From: Tipula vernalis
Taxonomy: Eukaryota; Arthropoda; Insecta; Diptera; Tipulidae
Reading direction: 5' to 3'
Assembly: GCA_958295665.1 (NCBI GenBank)
Contig: OY282559.1
Coordinates: 271,882,047 to 271,946,046 of the forward strand
Length of the DNA stretch: 64,000 nt
Shown: positions 52,601 through 62,004 of the stretch, one piece after another
Layout of the letters: the number at the start of each line of letters is the position of its first letter
How positions within the stretch are numbered: position 1 is the stretch's first letter
Position numbers and translations under genes: made by a program
The notes under the pieces: generated by a model
Databases searched by the model: none
The model's input: the letters and a program-made list of their open reading frames with translations, nothing else
What the model was told of the DNA's origin: nothing

Positions 52601-54016
52601 TTCATTTCTTTATGTCAAAAATCCAAAGTCGGGTCAAAAAATATAATCAAGGGTGACTGGCTAGCTGCAGAGAAAGATATATTAAGGAGTGAACAGGGTA
52701 AATATTTTCGGGAAGAAATCCAAACCATAGAGAGCAGCGTTACTGTTTCCCCAAAAAGTATATTGAAATCACTAAATCCATTCCTGGACAAAACGGGACT
52801 ATTGCGAGTGGGTGGTCGCATTGGTAAACCGTATGAACCGTAACTTCATCCAATTATATTGTCAACCAAATCGGAGATAACGAAGAAAATAATTTTTAAA
52901 TACCACAAAACTTATTTACATTGCGGGGCATCTTGATCATGAGCCTTTTACGTAGGAAGTATTGGATTGTCAGAGCAAGAGATCTCATTAAATCAACAAT
53001 TCGAACATGCGTATATTGTATTAAGCAAAGAGCAAAGACCGAAAGCCAAATAATGGGTAGTTTACCTAGAGAAAGAGTGCAACTAATACGACCATTCCTA
53101 AAAATAGGTCTTGATTTTGCGGGTCCGATAAAGACATACCTGAGACGCGGGAGAGGCCAAAGATTTCAAAAATCATATATATGTCTGATAGTTTGCTTAA
53201 GTACCAAAGCCGTTCACTTAGAAGTCGTAGGTGACTTAACAACCCAATCATTTTTGGGTGCCTTGAATCGTTTTTTTGCCAGAAGAGGAGTCAGCACCGA
53301 CATATTCTCGGATAATGGTAGCAATTTCCGAGGCGTAAGCGCTAAATTGAAGGAACCTTTTTATTAAAAATAATTTAGAACTTATTTCTCATTTCATGTT
53401 GAAAGCTTATCAGGTAACCTGGCACTTCATACCACCCCATGCACCCCATTTCGGTGAAAATCAGCAAACACATTTGGAGAGAGTAATCGGGAATCAAATA
53501 CTCACACAGGAAGAGCTGTACACATTGTTGGTGCAAATTGAAGGACTGTTAAATTCAAGGCCGTTATGTGTGCTGGCCGACGATGAATGCGATCCTCTGA
53601 CACCAGCACATTTTTTGATTGGTCACCCGATTACAACCATTCCCCAGCCCGACATCACAGAGGTACCGTTTAATCGCTTAGATCACTGGAGTGCCTTACA
53701 AAAAATTATTCAGTTATTCTGGAAGCGATGGCATCAAGAATACCTAACGTCGATACAAGCTCGCACGAAATGGAGTCAACCCAAGGACGACTTACAAGTT
53801 AACGATGTGGTGTTTGTCAAGGAAGAAAATCCGCTAGTAAACCAATGGGAAATAGGAAAGGTAATTCAAGTCTTTCCCGGATCAGATGAACGAGTTCGTG
53901 TTGCGGAAATCAAAACCCATCAGGGAAATATCCGCAGGCCGATAACAACAACCAAAGCAACCAGCAACCAGCGTAGCCAATACAGTCCATTCTTTTTTCT
54001 TGCTGTGCTCGATTGA
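52601..54016 (+). pseudogene. BEL copy 3 integrase, broken
   Basis: Reads GLLRVGGRIGKPYEP (near 52800), RKYWIVRARDLIKSTIRTC and CIKQRA (zinc domain), KIGLDFAGPIKTY (first Asp), IFSDNGSNFRG (second Asp). After a frameshift at about 53367 it continues with WHFIPPHAPHFGE, GLLNSRPLCVLADDE, PAHFLIGHP and VFPGSDERVRVAEIKT. The usual catalytic Glu context after PHFGG is altered. It ends at TGA 54014-54016. Confidence 0.88.
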
Positions 54017-54829
54017 TTTCGGATTGTACTGATAGATGGCACACATTGCTCAATGCTTTCAAAAATCATCGCCTATTTGCGTTTACCTACTTCGCTTGGA
54101 CATTGCTAATGGTTACTCCTCAAGGTTTACTTTTAGCATTGTAAGTATTTAAGTTTACAATTTTAATTCTATTGAACGAGGAGTTTCCACACCATCAGCC
54201 TATCTTTATATTATTTGAAACACATTAACTTATCCACATTAATTACCACAGTAAATAAATTCACTCAATTCCATCTTATCGCTAAAACACTTAACCTCAT
54301 GAAATAATGTTTTATTTACTTGCTACTTACAGAAGCTTTTTTTTCTAATTAACTTAAGATAATATTTGTTTAGTTCTTAATGCTGCTTCAAGTATGATTG
54401 TTAATTGCTTATATCACAAAATAATGGTAGGTATTGTTATCGTTTTGTGTTTAACTGGGATACCGATAAGAATTTTTACTATTCTACTTACTTTTGGTAT
54501 GCATACGTGTGTTTTAAGTTTTAAATTTTAAGGAGACGCCACACTTAAAGTTGGTATTGTAATAAACCCATGAGGATAGGGCTGGGCCCAATCCTCATTT
54601 ATTTTATTACTTAGAATTTGTATCGTCGTCCTTCTCACCACGGCTGCTAGCTCAGGAGGATGGCTTGAGGTAAGAAGGTATGCGATAAACGAGAAAATAT
54701 TTTAGAAGCGGGGGGAGGGAAGCAGGATAACCTTTATGGGTCATAACTTTTTGGGGAAAAAATGGCAGCGTGAAGTTTCTGACGAATTGACAAAAAACCT
54801 TACAAAAGCTAAAAAGTGTAAATTATTCG

Positions 54830-54985
54830 CTACACTAAAATTGTGTAGGGGTTAAGTGGCGATTCGATGGTCTATGACAAGCCTTATTAGAGATGTCTAA
54901 GTTTAGCAGACTATGCGATCACGTTGTTTGGACCCTATTTCATTCGTGTTGTAGAACCCAACATGTGTGTTCAATACGTTTTTAT
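54830..54985 (+). repeat. Direct repeat, copy 1 (about 150 bp)
   Basis: Shares with 55736-55880 the blocks CTAAAATTGTGTAG, CAATGACAAGCCTTATTA-like, AGAGATGTCTAAGTTTAGCA and GTTGTTTGGACCCTATTTCA. Identity is high in blocks with small indels. Confidence 0.88.
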
Positions 54986-55735
54986 TGTAGTAGTTTATAG
55001 AAATGTAACTAAATGTTTTCTATATGATAAAATTAGCACATTAGACTTTGAATTTTTATATAGCTTTAATAAATAAAAACTTTATGTATAATACGTTATA
55101 ACTCGTAACAAATATATTTATTAATCTATAATTTAACTGCCAATGACAATTTTCCTTTTTAAGATGATGACAGCTCTCTTGTCGAAACGAGCTAATCATA
55201 ATTATTTTTCCACTAACACTAAAATGTGCCAAAACTTAAGAAATCGAACCGAAATAGGAATGCTGAATAAGTTTAAAGTTTTTTAGTCAGGAAGATTATA
55301 GAATTTCAATCATAGATGGCAGTGCGATCGGAACGAAGAACTTCTATATTCTTGTCGATAATATAGATTGATTTTTTATCGACCAAATGTCATATTTATA
55401 AAAACAATAATCAGCTGTACTGTAACAATATGCTAATGACAGATGGTAAGTTTTGGCAGCAATTTAATTTATCTTACAATATTTCCCTTATTTTAATTTA
55501 TAATTACTTCAATTTCAGAAATTAATGGATATTTCAAAAATAAATGATAAATTGGATACAAAATATATACAATAAGCTACAACAAGATAAGTGAAAAGAA
55601 TATTAAATACATAGTTCTATCTAAATTACATTTTTATATTTGCTCTCCAGCTCCTGATAATCCCGAACAACCCTCGTCTTCGACAATGTGTATGCGGTGG
55701 AATGAACATAGGTTTAGTTATGTTGCAAAAAAAAT

Positions 55736-55880
55736 TTTGCTCTAAAATTGTGTAGTAACGATTTCTTGGTCAATGACAAGCCTTATTATAGAGATGTCTA
55801 AGTTTAGCAGAATATGCAATCATGTTGTTTGGACCCTATTTCATGTTTTGTAGAAGCCATCAGATGTGTGCGGTGGAATG
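55736..55880 (+). repeat. Direct repeat, copy 2
   Basis: Partner of 54830-54985, about 900 bp downstream. The two could be LTR pieces or a segmental duplication; internal sequence shows no retroelement genes. Confidence 0.88.
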
Positions 55881-56251
55881 AATATTGATTTAAAAGTAGA
55901 ATAATAAGTAAAAAGAGAAGATAAAAGAAGTAAAAAGAGGGAAAAAATTTGGAAAAGGTATATAAGCGAAATTTGTTGTCAAATAGTTTCATTTTCTCGT
56001 TAGTAGTTGAACAGGGAGCATCTTATTGTGAATTTACGTTTAAACGTTTATTTTTATATTGATCCTGGCACCCTTTGGACATTCTATTTCAACGATTCGA
56101 GTTTTTGACGTTAGCATCATTTTGTTTAATAAATTTTCCGGATTCAAACATTTGTTTGTTTTATTGACTCGGCATTCCCTAGACACTCTATTTGAATATT
56201 TCAATTCTTTGGTACAATATTTTTACAACTATTAGCTAAATTTATTAAAGT

Positions 56252-56593
56252 TTGATAATGGAAGGAAAAAATGTTTCAAAATATAATTATAAAAAGAAAA
56301 AAACTATTATCTCTGAGGTGGCACTAAGTACAGTTCTGTACGATTTGAAATATGCAGGTGAGACTTTAATAAGCGCTGATACACAAATTCAAAAATTGAA
56401 AGTAAGGAAGGTTTTAAAAAATCGAATTAAAATTTGTTTAATTTGGCGGACGATTTTAAAAAATGCTCCAGATTATATTTGTAATAACAATAATTTACAT
56501 TCCATTAGCAATACTCTCTCAGATTACCAAAATAACGAGGGAAAAACCATTGCAATTGAGTTTTCCGAAATTCTTGTGGTCGTTCCACATTAA
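56252..56593 (+). CDS. Hypothetical small ORF (113 codons)
   Basis: A lysine-rich, hydrophilic frame starting MIMEGKNVSKYNYKKKK, with helical stretches. I recognise no domain. AT-rich composition and the lack of any upstream signal make it doubtful; it may be a fragment of an unrecognised repeat. Confidence 0.2.
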   Translation: MIMEGKNVSKYNYKKKKTIISEVALSTVLYDLKYAGETLISADTQIQKLKVRKVLKNRIKICLIWRTILKNAPDYICNNNNLHSISNTLSDYQNNEGKTIAIEFSEILVVVPH

Positions 56594-56830
56594 AAACTAA
56601 TTAATGATAATGTCACGTCTAGTGGTTACAAAAGACAATTTGCTAACAAAAGAAAGTATTAGATTACCTACCATATATCTGATACTTTAATATATCATAA
56701 AAATCCGTGTGTAATCTCTTATGACACCATTCGCCATTCAAGTTCCTTTTAACCAAATATCGTAGCTTATGGGAAATGTAAATATGTAACACACTCTCAG
56801 AAGTATAAAATAATAATAACCCCAGAATCT

Positions 56831-57013
56831 ATGATGAAAGTATTTGGTACAGGCGAAAATTGTAGGTCCCATGAAGGCCATAAAGTTTACGAGCAAATAA
56901 GGGGAAAGAGACGAATTTCATTAAAGAAAAACTTAGAATGTGATACTGAAGATTGCGATGTGTACGATATATTTCGCAGGTGGGATATCGAAAAATTAGA
57001 CTCCGATAATTAT
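56831..57013 (+). pseudogene. Possible coding fragment running into a (TA)n tract
   Basis: Begins [20 protein letters not shown] and has an acidic patch [16 protein letters not shown], then is lost in an Ile-Tyr run encoded by the (TA)n microsatellite. Not recognised. After the repeat, TMPPGA-like short coding continues to about 57311, suggesting a gene invaded by repeat expansion, but this is weak. Confidence 0.25.
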
Positions 57014-57161
<148 letters not shown>

Positions 57162-57311
57162 GTATCTTTGCCACTAACAATAACCCTTTTACGAAAATCG
57201 CAGCTTGAAATAATTTTAAAATATGGGCCATTCATAACGTATTTGTATGCCACTGGTAGCGTTATGAAAAAGCCAAAATGCCACCCGGAGCATGATGCCC
57301 GATTTAGATGA

Positions 57312-58185
57312 AGAAAAATGTTTGCCTTGCAAAAAAAGAAGAGATTAGTATATTACAATTTTCGTTTGAATGACAAGAACAAAACATAAACATGCAAAAA
57401 TATGTTAGCGTTTTTTTTTTGTATTTTTTACTAATTGTTACTATAAAAACATTAAAAATAAATATGATACTATAAAATATACTCGACCCGACTATATTTT
57501 TTGATATTTTATAGTAACAAACAAACACAAACACAATAAAAGTATATTATGAAAACCTATACGATGACCAGAAGTCAACTGTTATACCAGAAAAAATCAA
57601 ATCAAAAGCAGTTTTCCCAATTTTATTTATTAAGTTTTATTTTTATCATTAACAATTTTATTTATTGTTATAAATTTTATTTTTGTCACACTACTGACAA
57701 ATGTCAAAAAATATAACATCCAATATATGGATGGGTCAGAAGCTATAAGGCCTAACTCCACTTTTCGAAAATTTCTCAATTGTGTTATATTACTAGCTAG
57801 TTAGTTGTGAACTCTTTGAAAATTATTTTGTTCTTTTATTATTTAAAAAAATTTCATTAAAAAACATCAAAAATTGATATACATAGGTTTTGAATTTTAT
57901 TGAATTTTTTCAGAAGCTATTGCAATTAACTCCACTGTAATTAAACCCATTGGTTTACTCAAGCGAAACTTCACATTTTTTTTCAAACACAGTTACTCGG
58001 TTGATTAAAAGCTAAAAATCGAAGTTCATTTAAATGTCATAACATAAAAAAAAAATAACATAAAAGTGTTTAAAAAAAAAAAATATAATATAAGTGTAAA
58101 AAAATATAAATTTATATAATATAAAAAAAATATGTGTAAAGTGTTTTTTGGTATTAAAAAAAATCAAGGTACCCTTTAAAACGAC
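57312..58185. other. AT-rich gap upstream of the DDE-like gene
   Basis: No genes. It has long A and T runs, and a short phrase TAACTCCACT is repeated near 57750 and 57930. It presumably holds the promoter and left end of the following element, not identified. Confidence 0.4.
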
Positions 58186-60121
58186 ATGCAGACTGTGGAC
58201 TCAGATACTGATTTTTCAACAGATCATCATTATAGGCCAACGAAAATTTTTAGTATTGACTATTCCGACTCTTCGTCTGATTCGGAAAAAGAAAATGTAG
58301 ATAGCAATTTAATTGAACCCACTGAAGAAAATCATTCAACAGTTGGAAGGAAAAGGACTCGAGATCCAAAAAAATGGAAACGAAATATAATGAAACAGAA
58401 TAGATTACGAGGGCTGCAATACACTAATTCGAATGGGCACGTAATGACGGCTAAACTATTTCAAGATAAACAATGTTATTGTCGACTCAATTGCAATCAA
58501 AAGATTAGTGCCAGTATTAGAAAAAATATAATGAACTCATTTTACAAACTAAGCAGTAGCGAAAACCAAAATCTTTATATACGTGGCTCGATCAAAACTT
58601 CACCAGTAAAAAGACGTCGTTCTCAAGATAATTCAAAAACTCCTAGGCTCCTTTCGAAAACATTTTATATTCGAAATGACAAACAAGACATTCGCGTCTG
58701 CAAAAAATATTTTAAAGAAACATACCAGATAAGTGACCATTGAATAGAAAGATGTTCTTCGATTGACTATGTTCATTTACTGCACGATCATCGAGGTCAG
58801 CACATACCAAGTAATAAAATTGATGACACAAATGTCGTTAATCATATAAAGTCATTTCCAAGTTATTCCAGCCACTATACTCGAATACATAATCCTACAA
58901 GACGATATTTGAATCAAGATCTAACCATTAAAATCATGTATGAACTCTATGTGATACACTGTAATGAAGAGAAATTGGTACCGGTTAAGGAAAAATATTA
59001 CTATAATATATTTTCAACTAAATTTAATTTACATTTTAAACAACCTGCTAAAGATACGTGTCAAATTTGTGATGCGCTGCAAATAAAAATTCAAAATACA
59101 AAAAATGGAGAAAAGCAAGAGGCGGAAATTGAAAAAGATGTACATCTAGCGAATGCGGAACTTGCACGCAATAATATGGCCATAGATAGAGGAAATGCGT
59201 CCGAAGAAATTTATGTTTTTACCTTCGATTTGGAAAAAGCTTTAGCCTTTCCTAAGTTATCTACCTCTGTGGCATATTATAAAAGCAATTTATATGTCTA
59301 CAATTTTGGTTGTCATGATTTTAATAATGATGTAAGATGCATGTATGTCTGGCCGGAGACTGAAGGTTCGCGTGGATCCCAAGAAATATCTTCTTGTTTA
59401 ACTAAATTTATTAAAACCCATGCCAATAATCATAAAAAAATAATAATGTACTCCGATGCTTGTACAGGACAGAATAGGAATATCAAAACTGCTCTAAGCT
59501 TATTGAAACTTGTTCAAAGTGATGAGATAAATGCGGATTCAATTGAGCACAAGTTTTTGCAAAGTGGACACAGTTACTTACCAAATGATTCAGATTTCGC
59601 TATTATAGAATCATGTGCAAAGAAACACCAAAATATTTTTTGTCCTGATGATTGGTATGAAATTATCAAAATTAGCAAGAAGAAAACCCCATTTAATGTC
59701 GTCAAAATGAGTCATAAAGACTTTAGATCCACAAAACCATTAGAAAATTCCATCACTAGAAGCAAAAAAAACAAATTCAGGAATACCAATCAACTGGCTG
59801 AAGATAAAATGGATTAAATTAGAAAGATGCAAACCATATAGCATACAATTTAAATACAATTTCAACACAGACGAAGAATTTCTTTCAATGAAAATCAACA
59901 AAACTGGAGTTGGTAAACCGGTGCAATTAAAAAACATAGAGCAACCTCTACTGTACCCTTCTGGGAGAACAATCACAAAAGAAAAGAAAAAGGACATGAT
60001 GGATCTATTAAAATTTATACCACCTATCAAACATGAATACTACAAAACATTGAAGACACCTATTAGAAATTACAGCACGTCGGATGCATCTGATTGTGAC
60101 GATAATCTATATGATGATTAA
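58186..60121 (+). pseudogene. Nearly intact multicopy DDE-like gene (DUF7869-type)
   Basis: From ATG 58186: an acidic N-terminus, GRKRTRDPKKWKRNI, a CYCRLNCNQKI zinc-like region, then a lone TGA at 58741-58743. The same frame runs on through TRIHNPTRRYLNQD and KDTCQICDALQ (CxxC) to FTFDLEKALAFPKLS, LYVYNFGCHDF, IIMYSDACTGQNRN, HKFLQSGHSYLPNDSDFAIIE and FYCPDDW-like blocks. A frameshift near 59775 leads into WIKLERCKPYSIQF and a tail ending at TAA 60119-60121. Total about 640 residues. The blocks match a widespread insect repeated family that I associate with DUF7869; D-D-E positions (FDLEKA, SDACTGQN, DFAIIE) suggest a nuclease or transposase. That role is inference. Only two lesions. Confidence 0.65.
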
Positions 60122-60228
60122 ACTTTACAGTACTTAGAAAACCTTAAAAATATTACTATGTTTATTTTTAAATGAATTTTGCTTTATTTTTTTTTATTTT
60201 TACTTAAAAATATGTGTTACACTATTAT
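60122..60228. other. Spacer before the Jockey-type LINE
   Basis: AT-rich 107 bp. The composition changes abruptly at about 60230 (TTAGGGGGGTAAGGGGCACCG), marking the LINE 5' end. Confidence 0.5.
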
Positions 60229-60455
60229 GTTAGGGGGGTAAGGGGCACCGGTTTAGATGGTCTTATTATACTAGCCCAAATGCCAACCTCACCTGCACGT
60301 GGTACTTCCTGCTAATTAACCAACGAGGCTCTGGCGACCGAGATACGGCGGAATAACCGACTACCGAGAACATAGCAAATGATGTTCTCTTCAATGACCC
60401 ACTGCCAACTTGTACTGGTTAGGTTGGTAGTTGATACATAACCAGTTTTAAAGCA
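60229..60455 (+). promoter_or_regulatory. LINE 5' UTR / likely internal promoter
   Basis: About 227 bp of sequence distinct in composition from the AT-rich flank, directly before ORF1. Jockey-type LINEs carry an internal Pol II promoter here; no specific motif was assigned. Confidence 0.5.
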
Positions 60456-62003
60456 ATGAGTTCAACGCAAAAAGGAAACAAAACCCCAGGTGGTAAACCA
60501 ACTACCCAGTTGGCTAATCCACCCTCTTACGAGGCTGGCTCAATGGATTCTGGGGTGAGCCAATCATTGCTAAACCCATTCGAAAGAAGTTCAATGTTGT
60601 TAAGATCACCAAACAATCATACTAACTCTGCAAATCAGCAGAAAGACGAAAACGCTGAACTCTGTCGAAAACTCAGTGAAGTAGAGGTACTTTTAACTCA
60701 ATTAAGAAGCGAAATTGAAAAGCTGAAAAAAGAAAATGAAGAATTGAAGAAGCCCAAACCAATGGAGATTTCTGAAAACCCGCTAACTTGCTATAATGAA
60801 ACAAGTACTCACACTAGTTATAACAATGAGTTCCATACTGATGAAGAGGATCTCATGAGAGAAACAGATTGGGTACTGAAAAGGAAGAAAAGACCTACCA
60901 AAAAACGAAAAGCAGAATTCTCGCCTGAAGTTGGAGATCATTCGCAAGCTAATGTATTAGTAACTGGTGATACTAATACCAAACCAACTCACCAGCAACA
61001 GCAACAAAAGGTTGTACCGAAAGAAAAGGCTCCTCCGCCAATTAATGTAATCGGCATAACAGAATTTGCAAGTATACAATCTATAATGAAATCAGTGACA
61101 GCTAAGGAATATAGAGTAGTGTCACTAAACAATAACGTGTGGAAAATCAATACACCAGATTCCGACACATATAGAGCTCTAGCAACAAAGCTCAATGCGG
61201 AAGGTAAAGAATGGTTCACATACGAAGATAAAAACGAACGCGCAATTAAGGTTATGGCCAGAGGCCTTCATCCAACGTGTAAGAAGGAGGACATAATTGA
61301 GGACCTAAAGGCAAGAGATCTGCAAATAGAAGATGCAGTAAACATCCTAAAACGAGAGAGAGGTGAGAACAATCAAGTCAAAAAAAGGGGGCTTCCACTC
61401 TTCATGCTTACGTTTAACAAAAAGGAGAAAGTTGAAAACATCTTCAACATCAAAGCAATTCTCAATATGAGGGTTAAAATAGAACCGCTTAAGAAAAACA
61501 CGAGGCTAATACCTCAATGCAAAAAATGCCAAGGTTTCAATCACACGCAAAAATATTGCAGACGGGAGCCAAGATGCGTAAAATGTGCTGGAAAACACAA
61601 CGCGAAAGAGTGTACAGAAAGTAGAAACACCCCTGCAAAATGTATAAACTGTAAAGGGCATCATCCTGCAAATTATAGAGGCTGTGAAGTAGCCAAAGAA
61701 CTTCAAAGACTAAGAAACAAAACGCATCAGTTTCCTCAAAACCCTAGGGTTACCAGAGAAGAGAAACCAACTAAAACCCAAGCGGAGCCAAAACCACCAG
61801 GTATTGGTACAGAGCGAAAAAGTTATTCACAAATTGTACAGCAATCATCTAATGCTACGAATGATAATCCCCTTGAAAGGATTTGTCGAAGCATAGAAGC
61901 CATAAATATAAGGCTAGCAAAGCAAGAACGTGGTCTAGAAGCTTTATATAAGCGTCTAGATATGCATCAAACCTTGAACGAGGCAACAGCCCTCATATAC
62001 TAA
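60456..62003 (+). CDS. LINE ORF1: gag-like nucleic-acid-binding protein
   Basis: 515 residues. A Ser/Pro-rich N-terminus, a coiled coil at about 66-105 (EVEVLLTQLRSEIEKLKKEN), a basic patch KRKKRPTKKRKAE (about 145-157, possible nuclear signal), a middle RNA-recognition-like domain (about 195-345), then three CCHC knuckles: CKKCQGFNHTQKYC, CVKCAGKHNAKEC and CINCKGHHPANYRGC (about 354-410). This is the standard Jockey ORF1 layout; the protein packages element RNA. It ends TAA one base before the ATG of ORF2. Confidence 0.92.
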   Translation: MSSTQKGNKTPGGKPTTQLANPPSYEAGSMDSGVSQSLLNPFERSSMLLRSPNNHTNSANQQKDENAELCRKLSEVEVLLTQLRSEIEKLKKENEELKKPKPMEISENPLTCYNETSTHTSYNNEFHTDEEDLMRETDWVLKRKKRPTKKRKAEFSPEVGDHSQANVLVTGDTNTKPTHQQQQQKVVPKEKAPPPINVIGITEFASIQSIMKSVTAKEYRVVSLNNNVWKINTPDSDTYRALATKLNAEGKEWFTYEDKNERAIKVMARGLHPTCKKEDIIEDLKARDLQIEDAVNILKRERGENNQVKKRGLPLFMLTFNKKEKVENIFNIKAILNMRVKIEPLKKNTRLIPQCKKCQGFNHTQKYCRREPRCVKCAGKHNAKECTESRNTPAKCINCKGHHPANYRGCEVAKELQRLRNKTHQFPQNPRVTREEKPTKTQAEPKPPGIGTERKSYSQIVQQSSNATNDNPLERICRSIEAINIRLAKQERGLEALYKRLDMHQTLNEATALIY

Positions 62004-62004
62004 A

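Larger units (their letters stand above)
48900..54016 (+). mobile_element. Pao/BEL copy 3, most complete of the three
   Basis: Plus strand: gag (48940-50091), protease (about 50270-50430), RT (50566-51876), RNase H (about 51950-52560), integrase (about 52600-54016). The gag frame is intact for 383 codons; pol has many lesions. No LTR pair was recognised; the 5' limit abuts maltase 3. Confidence 0.88.
54017..56250. other. Non-coding region with dispersed direct repeats
   Basis: About 2.2 kb without convincing genes. It probably begins with the 3' LTR zone of BEL copy 3, which I could not pair. It contains a direct repeat (54830-54985 and 55736-55880) and a 21-bp block at 54621-54641 identical to 52483-52503 inside the BEL RNase H. 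Short similar phrases (GGCAnCCnnTnGACAnTCTATTT) recur near 56066 and 56172. Confidence 0.45.
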
